Shown here piece by piece: positions 34,758 to 45,939 of a DNA stretch of 64,000 bases. A program made the position numbers and the translations under genes. The stretch is taken from contig OX578277.1 of NCBI GenBank assembly GCA_951217055.1, forward strand, positions 102,179,511-102,243,510, given 5' to 3'. The stretch's first letter is position 1, and the number at the start of each line of letters is the position of its first letter. This DNA is from Gerris lacustris. Lineage: Eukaryota > Arthropoda > Insecta > Hemiptera > Gerridae. The notes beneath the pieces are model-generated. The model was given only the letters and a program-made list of their open reading frames with translations. It had not been told where the DNA came from and did no database searches.

Positions 34758-35040
34758 AGCCTACTTGTTTATATGACATTGAACTCTGAGGATACACCAA
34801 GCCTTCCAACTCCTACCGTATACCGTATCCAATCCCTTCAATCCAAAATTCTTGAAACAATAACTAATGCTTCTTTTTATATCTCCAACTTTACTATTTT
34901 CAATGACCTTAAAGTTCAGACCTGTACAAATCTTTCCATGACTCAATTTCCCATCATCCTAAACCTTTAATCCACAATCTAACATCACCATTCATTCCTG
35001 ATAACCCTGCTAAAAAAGTAATCGAACCTATTAAATATTA
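34758..35040 (+). pseudogene. Jockey-like non-LTR retrotransposon ORF2, C-terminal remnant
   Basis: The frame from about 34773 reads SLPTPTVYRIQSLQSKILET followed by ITNASFYISNFTIFNDLKVQ. This matches the Jockey-clade tail pattern in which a QSK.LR.I.NAPWY..N..LH.DL.. segment follows the reverse-transcriptase domain. After a frameshift the end is HHPKPLIHNLTSPFIPDNPA, which fits the usual HPNPL..L end region. Only about 90 codons remain, and palm and endonuclease domains are absent. The identification is by motif recall. Confidence 0.6.
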
Positions 35041-35320
35041 ACTAAGCATCGCATGGCTCTAGCATTGAAGCGAGCGTAATGCAATAATAGAAAATAGTAA
35101 ATCATATAATAAGTTGATAGTTAAAGAGGATGATTGTAATAGAGCCGTGAAATGGGGGAGGAAGGAGGAAGGTGTCTTTCTACATATTCCTTAACTTACA
35201 TGTTCCTGCCATCTTCATTTCAATTATTATAAAATATATCACTTCACTACTCAGTAACTACTGCTTGTATCAAGTTGAAATTTTACATGCCTGTTTCAAT
35301 TGTTCTTCAGACAATGTATG
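35041..35320 (+). repeat. Rep-C 5' fragment
   Basis: GCATCGCATGGCTCTAGCAT, GAAGCGAGCGTAATGCAAT and TGCTTGTATCAAGTTGAAAT match Rep-C. The reverse copy at 52975-53235 is closer to this one than to 8085. Confidence 0.65.
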
Positions 35321-36739
35321 ATATAGCGCAAACAAGGAAGAGGTATGGCTTGGAAGACCAGAGGTATTATAAAGACCAGAGCAGAAGACAAATCCTGGAA
35401 TGAGCTACTGGTGTTGAGCTAGAATCGCGTCAGATGGCGCTGTTTTGTTAGAAAGCTGTTGTGTTGTAAGCATAAATATATGAGATACATGGAATTGAAT
35501 TATAGCAAATAACATGAAAATATGTTTGTCAATAATCTAATTAATTAAAGCACTTTGTAGACTCACATTAGTTAAGCTCTTTTAGCGAATAAGTTGATGA
35601 ACTTATTAGACCAAATATAGCTAGACTTACTACGTAAATTAATCTTGGCAGATTAAATATATTTCAACCAGCTGTAATTAGCTAAATTCTGCAGATTAAT
35701 CTTGAAAAAGGTAATGCAATATTGATGAAAAGGGTTTATATATATGGTAAAAGTGATTTTAATGTTAGTTTCAGAGGAACTAGCCTCACTTGGTTTTACT
35801 TGAAATGGCGGGGAGGGGGTCGGCTTATAAATTATAAATTTAAGCTTACAGGAGGACGAGATTAAAATATGCAAATTTAGAGGATTTAAAAATATACATA
35901 AACAACAACCATTTGTAGTTAGGATTGCCATTTAAACGCTAGTGAATACACTATTCAAAATGAAGAATAATGTAAAATTACGGAATAGGCACATAAAGAC
36001 CAATAGATTTGAGTGAGGTAAAGGAGGCCTTAGGGTCATACCTTTAGCAACGCAGACAAGGCGATAGAAAAGAAGTCCCTATAGAGTAAAATAGCTAAGT
36101 TCTAGTAAATTAAGACAAGAAAAGAAAGGCCTTTTTCTTCTCTACTCTATGGGGCCTATAGAGTAGGATAGTCAAATTAAGGGAACTTGGCAAAAAGTGG
36201 GGTCAATCCCTGCCATTCCTACATTAGAGCACGTGGCAAGGAAGGGGTTCAGCCTTTAGCAATGCACACACAATTTAATGAGTAATTTCAAAGTTCAAAT
36301 TTAATTTTAATTAATCTCTATTAAAAATTATTTTTATTCGAGTATATTAATACTCAAATACATTTCATCTTCATTATATTTTTAGAGTCCACATGCAAAA
36401 ACGAGAACATTCTGAGAAATTGCGTCTTTCATAAGAAAAACCCAATTTCTTCCCCCACCAAAAAAAAAATCTAAAAAATTTAGTACCGATTAAAGATGTA
36501 TAGTTCTATTGTGTTTGGGCAATAAACATGCACATAATGGCGTTTGTTTCACGTAATTATAATAAATAGTTCAAAAGTTAAAGCTAAAACTAATTTTTCA
36601 ATGGCCGCCATCTTGATATAGCTGGCAGATTATGACGAACGCGACCTAATTAGTTAAATTGCCTACGCACCCTTTGTATGTGCAAAACAGTACATGCTTT
36701 GCCAATTTATTTTTTTATTTACAAAACATAAATGAGGAA
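35321..36739. other. No recognisable feature
   Basis: Mixed AT-rich sequence. AATGGCCGCCATCTTGATAT at about 36600 recalls the AAGATGGCGGCC phrase of insect repeats (also at 50072), but no element could be delimited. Confidence 0.35.
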
Positions 36740-37433
36740 AAAATAAACAGGTCAAGTGTGTGCTGGTCAGCACCAGCGAGTGTATGTAGGTAACTCTGAA
36801 TAGTTTAAGTAGTACCTATTACCGGTGTTTTTTAAAATGCCAAAAAGCTTACTTTGAACTATCCTATGGGTCTGATATTCTCAAAACATATAAACAAACT
36901 TCCGATAAAGTATTTTTTTGCCACTGAACCGGACTACAACCATATAAATACATCGTTATAAAACAACGTATTTTGTCAAAAAGAAATTAAATAATATTTT
37001 TTTCGAAATTTCCAAAAAGTGGAATCTTTACTTTTGGTCGAAGAATGTTCAAGATTTTTTTCAGATTTTTTGCATAAGCGAGATAGAGGGGGGGGGGGGG
37101 ACACGTTGCACACCAGCTTCAAACTCGCCTACGCTCGCCCTATCAAAGTTATAACCAAGGAATTATATATTTTTGTAATCAGTTCTACGTACCCTATTAT
37201 ATGATACCCCTCACGGTGTCGAAAAAAATAAAAAATTTTAACCCTTAAGTTTTTTTGCCTTAATTTTTTTGAAAAATATTTTTATGTTATAAAAATATGT
37301 GGGTAGGTACAATACACATACATGCCAAATTTCAAAGTGATCGGACGAAAGGTGAGAGCAGGCGACCGGACGGACGGACAGACACACGCAGGAAAATATA
37401 AGGGTCCTTGGTTTTGCCTACGGACCCTAAAAA
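36740..37433 (+). repeat. Rep-A dispersed element, copy 2
   Basis: Collinear with 13065-13803 from AACAGGTCAAGTGTGTGCTG to the AGGGTCC..GGACCCT end, with a G-run expansion near 37089 and small deletions. Confidence 0.75.
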
Positions 37434-38439
37434 TAGATACTGTTTATGAACTTCAGTAATGAACATCTATGAACTTTCAAGTTTTAAATGAATTAAAAAA
37501 AGAATCAGGATGTTGAATAAAGGATATTTTATTAAACAATTTTTAAAACAATCCTCAAGTCGATTATTTTAAAAAATGGGACACTTTGTAGTTGAGAACT
37601 CTGATCATGCAAGGGAATTATACTTCGTGAAAAAAGTTGAACCACGCAACACTAAATATATTATCTACTTCATTACATATTGCTACAGATAATAATTATC
37701 TTTAATTATTTCAGAGCAGAAAGTAAAATATAAACATGCACATTGAACACACGATATCGTTTCCACTCGTATTCTAATTATTTATTCATAAACATATTTC
37801 TTTTAAAAAGGATTAAATGTAATCAACCGAAGTAATTTAAAGTGTTATAGTTTTATATTAAACTTTTTTTTTTTGATTACCAATGGAAAAAAATTCAAGT
37901 TATATCAAACATAATGCGGTTATGAAAGTAATTTGACAAATAAAGAAGTGCATTTTACTTAGAGAACCCTATCATGTAATGTTTTTAAGATGACCCCAAG
38001 CAACTTACTAATTGCTAACAATAATAATAAAATTTGTATTCATTTATTTAATACTGAATAATAATAACTGTTATCACTATTCATCAGAAAATGAATCATG
38101 TTGATGTTTTTTAAGATTAAAAATATTTATGTTAGGTAAATTTAATAAGGAAGGGGATAAGAGGGTTGTACTCATGTTCGCGTAATGTAAACGAGACAGA
38201 AAAATATCAAAATAAAGGAAATAAAGGTGCATAATGATAGAGATTAATTTTAATATAATTGTAGTATTGACTAAGACTATAGGAATTTCTTGTACTTGGA
38301 TTTAAGATAATTTTTGTGTAATTTAAGAAAAATAAATTACAGAAAAAAAACGAATACACCAATACATCTCTTCAATGGATTTTGTTTCATAAATCTACAG
38401 AAAGGGCTAAGAAGGAGAGATAAGGATTCTCATTATGTA
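37434..38439. other. No recognisable feature
   Basis: AT-rich. No coding support. Confidence 0.35.
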
Positions 38440-38502
38440 GCTTTAGAGGTGGTAGTACTTAGTAATGTTCGAAGAGGAGTACATAGACTAGTATATACCG
38501 CG

Positions 38503-39437
38503 TAGTTGTGTGACTTATTATATGTTTATTAAAATATGTTAAACGAATTGGAGGTAAAAGGAAGAGTCGCTGGCCTAAAAATAAACGAAAAGAAAACTCT
38601 TCTCCTAACCAACAGTAAAAGACAAAAAATAAAAATAGGTGAGAAGGATCTACAGTGGGTGGATGAAGCTACATATCTTGGACAGCTAATCAGCTTTAAG
38701 GACAAAAATGAAAAAGAATTTGCTTGGCTTGGAAGAAATATTGGGCTATGAAATTTATTATGAAGAACCCTTGCATTAATCTAAGAAAGAAGGGCCAGGT
38801 ATTCAATACTTGTATCCTACCATGTCTTACTTACGGCTCTCAGACTTGGAACCTAAACAAAAACATTCTACGTAGACTTGAAGTGACACAAAGAGCAATG
38901 GAAAGGTCCATGAAAGGAGTCAGATTAAAAGATAAGATAAGAGGTAGCATCATAAGACAGGAGACCGGGGTTAAGGATGTAGTCCAAGCAGTCAAGTTGT
39001 TAAAATGGAATTGGGCTGGCCACTTGGCAAGATTAAAAGATGGAAGGTGGACCAAGGAGGCAACACTGTGGACACCATACTTAGGGAAAAGAAAGCAGGG
39101 GCGACAGAAAAAAAGACGGGAAGATGACATTCGGCAAAAGGCAGGACTTGCTTGGTATAATACAGCAACGAACCGCGAAGAGTGGAATAAATTGGGAGAG
39201 GCCTTCGCTCAAACTGGGCCTGGTTCTAACAACTGAAAAAAAAAAACAAAAATAAAAAATAAAAAAAAAAAAAAACATGATTTTTTATAGTCTTGGTAGT
39301 AACAAGTAAAATATATTTTGTGGTTAGTACATTAAATTAACTATTTAATTTTAATTTCTTTTTTATACAAACTTTATATGTGTTTGCATCAATAAAGAGG
39401 CTTATTTATTTATTTATTTATTTAGTTGTGTGACTTA
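38503..39437 (+). mobile_element. 5'-truncated RTE-like LINE with 15-bp target duplication
   Basis: TAGTTGTGTGACTTA stands at 38503-38517 and again, exactly, at 39423-39437. Between them lies a 905-bp unit. It begins inside the reverse-transcriptase domain and ends with a 3' UTR of about 185 bp and a (TTTA)n tail. The truncated 5' end, simple-repeat tail and direct target duplication are the signature of target-primed reverse transcription. AATAAAGAGG sits just before the tail. Confidence 0.93.
38536..39236 (+). pseudogene. Reverse transcriptase C-terminal part (RTE-like), frameshifted
   Basis: The first frame (38536 to about 38720) carries AGLKINEKKTLLLTN and a TYLGQLIS block, which lie just after the catalytic palm motif; the catalytic YADD motif itself is cut off. 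A one-base slip near 38720 moves to the next frame, which then runs unbroken to a TGA at 39234-39236. It shows CILPCLTYGSQTWNL, VTQRAMERSMKGVRLKDKIR, LKWNWAGHLARLKDGRWT and a final GEAFAQ block. These are typical of insect endonuclease-reverse transcriptase (RTE-like) tails. With one slip and no other break, it is a fairly recent insertion. It cannot encode an active enzyme. Confidence 0.85.
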
Positions 39438-39519
39438 CAACAGTGTTATACGGTTCTGAGACCTGGATCCCCCACAATTATTCACGATGCATATCTTTAT
39501 TAGTAATCATTATATTCTA

Positions 39520-39779
39520 TTATTCTGGGTACTACTCCCTTCTAAAGATGAAAATATTTATCAGTATGCAATGGAGAAAAATTTCAGTGGAGTGTTGAAA
39601 TTCAGGAATTAACCTAAAACCCAGTCAAATTGTGGTAGATTTTGAGCAAGCTATACATAGCTATCAAAAATGTATGGCCTGAAACAACGATTATATGATG
39701 TCGGTTTCATTTTACACAATCTTGGTATCACCGCATTCAGCAAGTTGGGCTATCTAAACAACAAGTACAACGAGTATAA
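39520..39779 (+). pseudogene. MULE transposase domain remnant
   Basis: Read with two frame changes, the region gives LLPSKDENIY, then (K)ISVEC.NSGINLKPSQIV, VDFEQAIH, AIKNVWPETTII and, after a stop, CRFHFTQSWYHRIQQVGLS. The order PSK.E..Y, then (I/V)VDFE.A, then (G)CRFH..Q is the core of the MULE/Mutator-like transposase domain, including a catalytic Asp (in DFE) and the C..H pair. At least two frameshifts and three stops make it dead. It lies directly after the split reverse-transcriptase remnant, with a junction near 39480-39520. Confidence 0.7.
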
Positions 39780-39918
39780 GAACAACAAAGAAAACCAAGA
39801 TCTCATTATAACGCTAAGTAAAAATAAAAAATGTACACTTTAAATGTATTATGACTCCAAAAGGTGCGGGTAGTTTATAATATTGCGCTAAATTGACTCT
39901 TACAACAATTTTACTTTC

Positions 39919-40200
39919 GCGCTCAATCAACACAGTCCTAAGTAATCAAGTAAAAAGTAAGTCTTAAGTACTGGCGCTCAGTTGACACTCAACAGTTTGT
40001 AAGGTCTGCGCTCAGTCAACACTGTCCTAAGTAATCAAGTAAAAAGTAAGTCTTAAGTACTGGCGCTCAGTTGACACTCAACAGTTTGTAAGGTCTGCGC
40101 TCAATCAACACTGTCCTAAGTAATCAAGTAAAAAGTAAGTCTTAAGTACTGGCGCTCAGTTGACACTCAACAGTTTGTAGGGTCTGCGCTCAGTCGACTC
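39919..40200. repeat. 89-bp minisatellite, about 3 copies
   Basis: CGCTCA(A/G)TCAACAC phases at 39920, 40009, 40098 and 40187 are exactly 89 bp apart. Each unit also contains AAGTCTTAAGTACTGGCGCT and a GTTGACACTCAACAG imperfect palindrome. Confidence 0.92.
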
Positions 40201-40319
40201 TCAGTTTTTTACTTTCGCGTTCAATCGATTCACTCCCTCAAAAAGGAGCAGACTCTGATCGGGAGGACACCTTCAAAAACCTCCTGAGAATAGAATCGCA
40301 AAGAAACTGCTCCAAAGGA

Positions 40320-40455
40320 GGCTCAGGGCTCAGAATAAGATGTCTTGGAGGACGGCTTTAGAAAACAGGATGTCAGGAGATGGAGGAGGGTCGCCACAAT
40401 CAGAGAACAGTGGAGGCGCAGCGAAGATCAAGCCCAGACCCTACATGGACTGTAA
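40320..40455 (+). pseudogene. Non-LTR ORF2 extreme C-terminus remnant
   Basis: The frame ending at TAA 40453-40455 reads RRWRRVATIREQWRRSEDQA then QTLHGL, a basic Trp/Arg-rich tail like the end of insect non-LTR reverse-transcriptase proteins. An upstream SWRTALENRMSGD block joins by a frame change. No catalytic part is present. Confidence 0.35.
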
Positions 40456-40514
40456 CGCCGAGATGTTAGATACTTACTTCTATTCGAGGAGCCAGCGTGC
40501 CCGTGTGCATTAAA

Positions 40515-40745
40515 TTATTTACCCTCGGCCATCAATGAAGCAAGAACGGCACGAGGTCATGGGTTCGATCCCTCACCGTGATACTCTGATTTATAAGGCC
40601 AATTACACCACTCGCTTTGGCGGTACAATTATGATGTGTGAAGTTGGCTGGAACTCTCTATCATGGGGCAAGTAAAATGGGCCTAAAATAAGGCCTAATC
40701 CCTAGGATCGAAAAGTCGTTCCTCCTATCTATCTAGTACATAGTA
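40515..40745 (+). mobile_element. tRNA-like SINE candidate
   Basis: CGAGGTCATGGGTTCGATCC contains a good Pol III B-box (GGTTCGATCC). A roughly 150-bp unrelated body follows, with a simple CTATCTATCTA end. The A-box region is not clear. No second copy was seen in the window, so this rests on architecture. Confidence 0.35.
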
Positions 40746-41631
40746 CGAGGACCCTTTTTACTACTACTAGTCCAATTCAAAGAGAAGTTAGAAGAATGGT
40801 CAGTTTAATATTTCAAAAAAGCAAAAATTTAATAACTATTTAAAAGCAATATATTTTTATTTTAAAAGGTAAAAACAAAATGAAAGAAGATACATAAAGA
40901 AAGGTAATAATATAGAGTACTAGAGAAATGTATTTCTTTAAAAAATAGTCCACAAACGACATCTTATATCTAAGAGTGACTAGAATTCCTTATAATAACA
41001 AGGTGGAATTTAGAGCTTCGAGAAAATCTTGGTCACAATATAGCTTGATATAGAGTTTAAGGGGGGAATCATCTGGATGAGCTATGTCTCACATGCGAGG
41101 GCTGTTATCCTCCCCCTTCCAAGCTTGATGACAGTCTCATTCTAACATAGAAGAAAACAAAAAATAAGTTTTTCTCCAAAAGAAAACCTTTTCGAAATTG
41201 AGCTATTATTTCCTCCAACTAAATTGCTACTTGGTGATTGGAAGGAATAAAAATGGAAACATGTGAGGTGTTTTCTAATATAACAAGAAAAATATACAGC
41301 CTTAAAAGTCTGTCTACTAGTTTCACAATGAAAACATTTTGTGTAATAACAAAAATCTAACAAAAAAGGAACGTTCAGCCTACCAAGAAAGATCTAAATA
41401 ATTTTAGGCTTATCTTTAGGAACAATATTTCCCAAAAAAACATTCATTTCAATTATGTACTTCAAATGTAACTTTTTGCCTAACCAAAAATAAAAATAAT
41501 CGGGTACGGGGTACCTCGGAATTTTTCCTCATTTAGGAGACCACTAAAGGTTTTGCTGACTCAGCAAACTGGGTTCAAGATGGCGGAAAATATTAATTTT
41601 CCGGCACAACTAGAAGTAAGGACTGATTTTT
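40746..41631. other. No recognisable feature
   Basis: No coding support or shared repeat. AAGATGGCGGAAA at about 41578 is a phrase common in insect repeats. Confidence 0.3.
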
Positions 41632-41935
41632 ACTGGTCTTATATTACTTTGCTTTGTAAGTTTCATCGCACATTTCCGTTTTCCCAATTTTTAACCACTT
41701 CCTGTGATCATCTTCCCCAAATTTTGCACATAGATACAACTATGGTGAAGAATACAGAAACCAAAAAAAAAATGGCGTCAAATTTATTTGCTTTTTAAGT
41801 TTCATCGCACACCTAATTACCCCAATTTTGAACCACTTACCGTCATTCAATCTTCCCCAAATTTTGCACATAGATACAACTAAGGTGAAGAATACAGAAA
41901 CCAAAAAAAAAAAAAAAATGGAAAATAAGACCAGT
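41632..41935 (-). repeat. Rep-F copy 2 (two units)
   Basis: Inverted relative to 22191-22831, with ACTGGTCTTAT at the left and ATAAGACCAGT at the right, and CTTCCCCAAATTTTGCACAT in each unit. Homology continues to about 41970, and 42000-42170 carries the ACACATACAGACGTCATGCT..GAAAACCAC phrase typical of the same repeat class. Confidence 0.7.
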
Positions 41936-43159
41936 TTTGAAAAATGGCATTTTTATATTAATTATTCTGCCAAATTTTAACTCACTAGGTTAAATACCCA
42001 GGGCAGTGCTATGATAACATACACACTGTACACACATACAGACGTCATGCTGAAAACCACTCAGGAGGTCTTAAAAACACCCAAAACAGATAATTCAGTT
42101 GAAACCCCGAAGGTTAGGTGAAAACATAACTTTTCTTACCATAGGTGAGGAAAAGTAGAAAACTTTAAAAGAGAAGCTACTCACTAAGCTAAAATGGCAA
42201 GCAATTTTTCTTGATGATTTATAAATTGGATTTATGATTGAAATTTAATATGATTGAAACCAAGGAAGTATTTTACAGTCTTTTAAAGTATGAGGAAACA
42301 TGAATTCTCTTTTTAATAATAAACATATATTTTGATTTAGTTTTAAAATCTAAAAGCACCAGGAAAACTTAATTCATATTTGTAGGTAATTACGGATGAA
42401 CTGGATGAGAAGAGTATATTTTAATACTAATACTAATAAACGACGGAGTAAATTGTTGACACTTTGACACTAATGATGTTCATAAGTGTTAACCTGTGTA
42501 TTAGTCATGTATAGAAGGTGCAGCACAATGCTTGGAGTTAGGATATCAGCTGAGTTAATGTTAGCAGTGCTATTGTCTAGTCCGAAACACTATCCGGCAC
42601 ATATCTCTATTATATTCTGAAACCCTCTAAAACACATTAATAACATCATGATACAGGATGCGCTTCTTTTCTTCATGTAATCCAACCTTATATTGTTATT
42701 GGAATTACTGTGAGAGTAAAAAGACAAAGAAAATAAATTTTATAATGATAAATGATTCTGGTAAAGTAAGATCCTCATATGTTTTAAAGATTAGATAGTT
42801 AAGCATGAGCAGATAAATCTATTTACCTTATCTGATTGTTCCCTGTGTAGACGTGCTAACACTAGGCTACAAATTCTGGTGTACTCTTAATTATTACTTC
42901 TTTTGCTGCAAGATTAAGATAAAGAAATTTATGACTATAGATCCGTCTGCCTAACAATTCAATATTTATATAAATATTATATTAAATCAAATTAAGATTT
43001 AATTTTATTTATTTTGATCTAATATTCTACTTAATAAACCAAATTGAGAAGAATGAGTGGATAACAAAACAAAATATAAAGACATTTCTAACTCACACAT
43101 AAGGAGAAAACCCGAAAATCTTGAGGTGAAAGAAGGTGTTTTCGAAGGATGAACAGCTC
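41936..43159. other. Rep-F flank, then no recognisable feature
   Basis: After about 42170 nothing recognisable was seen up to the 70-bp array. Confidence 0.3.
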
Positions 43160-44062
43160 CTAGTGATAACAATATGATTGCTGCCATCAGGGAGATAATA
43201 GTAACAGGAAGCAAAGCGTTCTAGAATTTCTAATGATAAAAATATGATGCTGCTACCAGGAAGGGAATACTAGCATTCAAATAGGATACAAAATGTATTT
43301 GAATTGCTAATGATAACAGTATGAAAGCTGCAATCAGGCAAAAAATACAAACATTCAAACAGGAAACAAAGCGTATTAGATTTGGTAATGATGATAACAT
43401 ATTAGTGCTTCTATAAGGAAGAAAATACAAGTAGGAAACAAAACGTATCAGAGTAGTTGCTAATGATAACAATGTTAATGCTTCTTTGAGAGAGAGAATA
43501 CAAGTAGGATCAAAGCGTATCAGAGTAGTTGCTAATGATAACAATATGAGTGCTGCCATCAGTAAGAGAATACAAACAGGAAACAAAGTGTAATAGAATT
43601 GCTAATGATAACAATATGAGTGCTGCCATCAAGAAGAGAATACAAGCAGGAATCAAAGCGTATTAGAGTAAATTCTATAGATGACTATATGAGTGCGGCC
43701 ATCAGGAAGAGAATACAAGCAGGAATCAAAGCGTATTAGAGTTATTAATGATAACAATATGAGTGCTGTAATCAGGAAGAGAATAGAAACAGGAATAAAA
43801 GAGTATTAGAGTTGCTAATGATAACAATATGAGTGCTGCCATCACGAAGAGAATAGAAACAGGAATAAAAGAGTATTAGAGTTGCTAATGATAACAATAT
43901 GAGTGCTGCCATCACGAAGAGAATAGAAACAGGAATAAAAGAGTATTAGAGTTGCTAATGATAACAATATGAGTGCTGCCATCAGGAAGAGAATAGAAAC
44001 AATAATAAAAGAGTATTAGAGTTGCTAATGATAACAATATGAGTGCTGCCATCACGAAAGAA
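43160..44062. repeat. 70-bp minisatellite, about 12-13 copies
   Basis: The unit contains GAGTTGCTAATGATAACAAT, ATGAGTGCTGCCATCA.GAAG and GAATA.AAACAGGAATAAAA. The right-hand units (after about 43740) are nearly identical at exactly 70 bp. The left-hand ones are diverged and vary in length. It ends directly at the reverse-transcriptase remnant. Confidence 0.9.
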
Positions 44063-44345
44063 ATATTTGAAAGAAGAATTCTGAGTACAGAGTAGACAGA
44101 TTTATGAGTAACCAGAAGGTTAACCATTGTATGAGTTGTAAATGGAAAACGACTGAGCTAGGTAGCACATGTTCAGCTAATTTATGAGACTGGGATGCCG
44201 GATGAGGCGAAAGAAAGGACGGCTTCACAGCAGATGGAGTCCTTCATGACGTAGAAGAGCCTAGAGATTAAAGGCAGATGATCGTCCTGAATGGAGCTGA
44301 ATTGTAGAGGAAGGGGCCAACGCCGCTGTGGGCAATGGCGCTGGA
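44063..44345 (+). pseudogene. Non-LTR reverse-transcriptase C-terminal remnant
   Basis: By-eye translation with frame changes gives RRLTIV.VVNGKRLS, VAHVQLIYETGMPDEAKERT, then RW, RLKADDRPEW and IVEEGANAAVGNGAG. This fits the usual order of a LRWLGHV.RM...R.P..A segment, a basic linker, and a DRPEWRRIVEEA-type tail. Several stops and slips are present. It is weaker than the 38.5-kb element and supported mainly by block order. Confidence 0.45.
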
Positions 44346-44670
44346 TGATCAATAAGAAAATATTTAAATATGTGCATATAAAGAATAAGACAGTCCCACA
44401 CATACTACTTTTTTCTGACCTATTTAGTAGTAAAAAAAATCATTTCACAAATAGGAGAGGTTACAGTACTCTGCCATTATATGCCCTTAGAATGAGGCCA
44501 AGATTATAAAGGCAAGTCCAACCACTTCATGAACCCTTTTATTACATTTTCTACGCCTACCAACCTTACTAAAGCCTTTCAGAGCAGATAGTATCCCCTT
44601 TTATCGTTTGCAGAAACAGGAAAAGCATAGAAGGTAACGACTTCCTTGTTTGCAGACTGTTTTATGTTCA
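44346..44670. other. No recognisable feature
   Basis: Spacer of mixed composition. Confidence 0.3.
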
Positions 44671-44831
44671 TTATTATTGTATGTGTGAAGTTAACATGAT
44701 ATATAACATCTACACTACACCCGAGTCAGACCCTCAACACAATATTCTGGAACAGAATATTGTGTTGAGGGTCTGACTCAGGTGTAGTGTAGGTGTTATA
44801 TATCATGTTAACTTTACACATACAATAATAG
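44671..44831. repeat. Near-perfect palindrome, arms about 79 bp, 3-bp loop
   Basis: TTATTATTGTATGTGTGAAG..CACAATATTCTG faces CAGAATATTGTGTTGAGG..CTTTACACATACAATAATA, with very few mismatches. It would extrude a cruciform. The right half runs directly into the tandem array. Confidence 0.92.
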
Positions 44832-45354
44832 GCATAGATGTTATATATCATGTTAACTTTACACATGTAGATGTTATATATCATGTTAACTTTTCACATG
44901 TAGATGTTATATATCATGTTAACTTTACACATGTTATATATCATGTTAACTTTACACATGTTATATATCATGTTAACTTTACACATGTTATATATCATGT
45001 TAACTTTACACATGTTATATATCATGTTAACTTTACACATGTAGATGTTATATATCATGTTAACTTTACACATGTAGATGTTATATATCATGTTAACTTT
45101 ACACATGTAGATGTTATATATAATGTTACCTTTACACATGTAGATGTTTTATATCATGTTAACTTTACACATGTAGATGTTATATATCATGTTAACTTTA
45201 CACATATAGATATTATATATCATGTTAACTTTACACATACAATAATAGGCACAGATTTTATATATCATGTTAACTTTACACATACAATAATAGGCACAGA
45301 TTTTATATATCATGTTAACTTTACACATACAATAATAATAATTCTGGAACAGAA
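44822..45354. repeat. 27/33-bp tandem array derived from the palindrome arm
   Basis: The unit ATGTTATATATCATGTTAAC plus TTTACAC repeats at 27 bp, or at 33 bp when GTAG is inserted. Longer units with AATAATAGGCACAGAT occur at the right. The array ends with ATTCTGGAACAGAATATTG, the centre of the upstream palindrome. The minus-strand open frame inside is periodicity only. Confidence 0.9.
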
Positions 45355-45542
45355 TATTGGGTGAAATCGTAATCGTATATTATTTTTGAACATTCAAAAC
45401 AACCTCTACTCAGCCTTTAAAAAATTGATTACATATTATATTCTAATAACTTATAAAGCAGCTACAAACATGTTTCCAGGAATTTAGTGCGCAAGTGCGC
45501 ATGCTTCCACGGGTTGACTCATTATCAATAACTTGGTTTTCC
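45355..45542. other. No recognisable feature
   Basis: Spacer between two inverted-repeat loci. Confidence 0.3.
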
Positions 45543-45762
45543 GGTGAAATCCAAGAATCACGAAGGGGTTGATGTCCTTAGTTTCGCTTCCACTACTGGA
45601 AGCATCTTCAGGAATGTGGTGCATCATGATATTGACTCGAAGCAAACCGTAACTTGTTATTGCTTTGATTCAATATCACGATGCAACACATTCCTATAGA
45701 GATGCTTCCAGTAGTAGAAGCGAAACTAAGGACATCAAACACTTCTTGACGCGAATTTCATC
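45543..45762. mobile_element. Foldback element, arms about 105 bp
   Basis: GATGTCCTTAGTTTCGCTTC at 45571 faces GAAGCGAAACTAAGGACATC ending at 45736. Pairing extends inward through TACTGGAAGCATCT and GCATC.TGATATTGA, and outward to the GTGAAATCC..GATTTCATC-type edges. The loop is about 10-15 bp. Confidence 0.8.
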
Positions 45763-45939
45763 ATTTTATTTTTAATATAGATAAGTAGAATGTGTTTATG
45801 TAAATAAGGATACTTTTATATTCATATAAAGAGTTTAATGTGTAATTTTATAGTGATTAATATAAAGATTTTAATGTTTTCAGTGGTAGTTTTTAATTAG
45901 GTTAATTACTATGGGCAAATTACACACTAACAATAATGG

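Larger units (their letters stand above)
38440..39480 (+). pseudogene. Older non-LTR reverse-transcriptase remnant split by an insertion
   Basis: Removing the insertion at 38518-39422 and one copy of its target duplication rejoins a frame reading SIYRVVV, a stop, then LTTVLYGSETWI. YRAVV..TTLLYGSETW is a hallmark just after the palm of many insect non-LTR reverse transcriptases. Flanking codons are heavily decayed. The fragment is short (about 25 recognisable codons), so clade and orientation of the parent element cannot be given beyond the plus strand. Confidence 0.5.

Noticed and set aside
39240..39285. Poly-A tail of the LINE at the A-rich run after the stop codon
   Set aside because: The target duplication lies 140 bp further on, after the (TTTA)n tract, so the A-rich run is inside the 3' UTR.
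44894..45139. Minus-strand repetitive frame (MCKVNMIYN units)
   Set aside because: It is produced by the 27/33-bp AT-rich array, both multiples of three.
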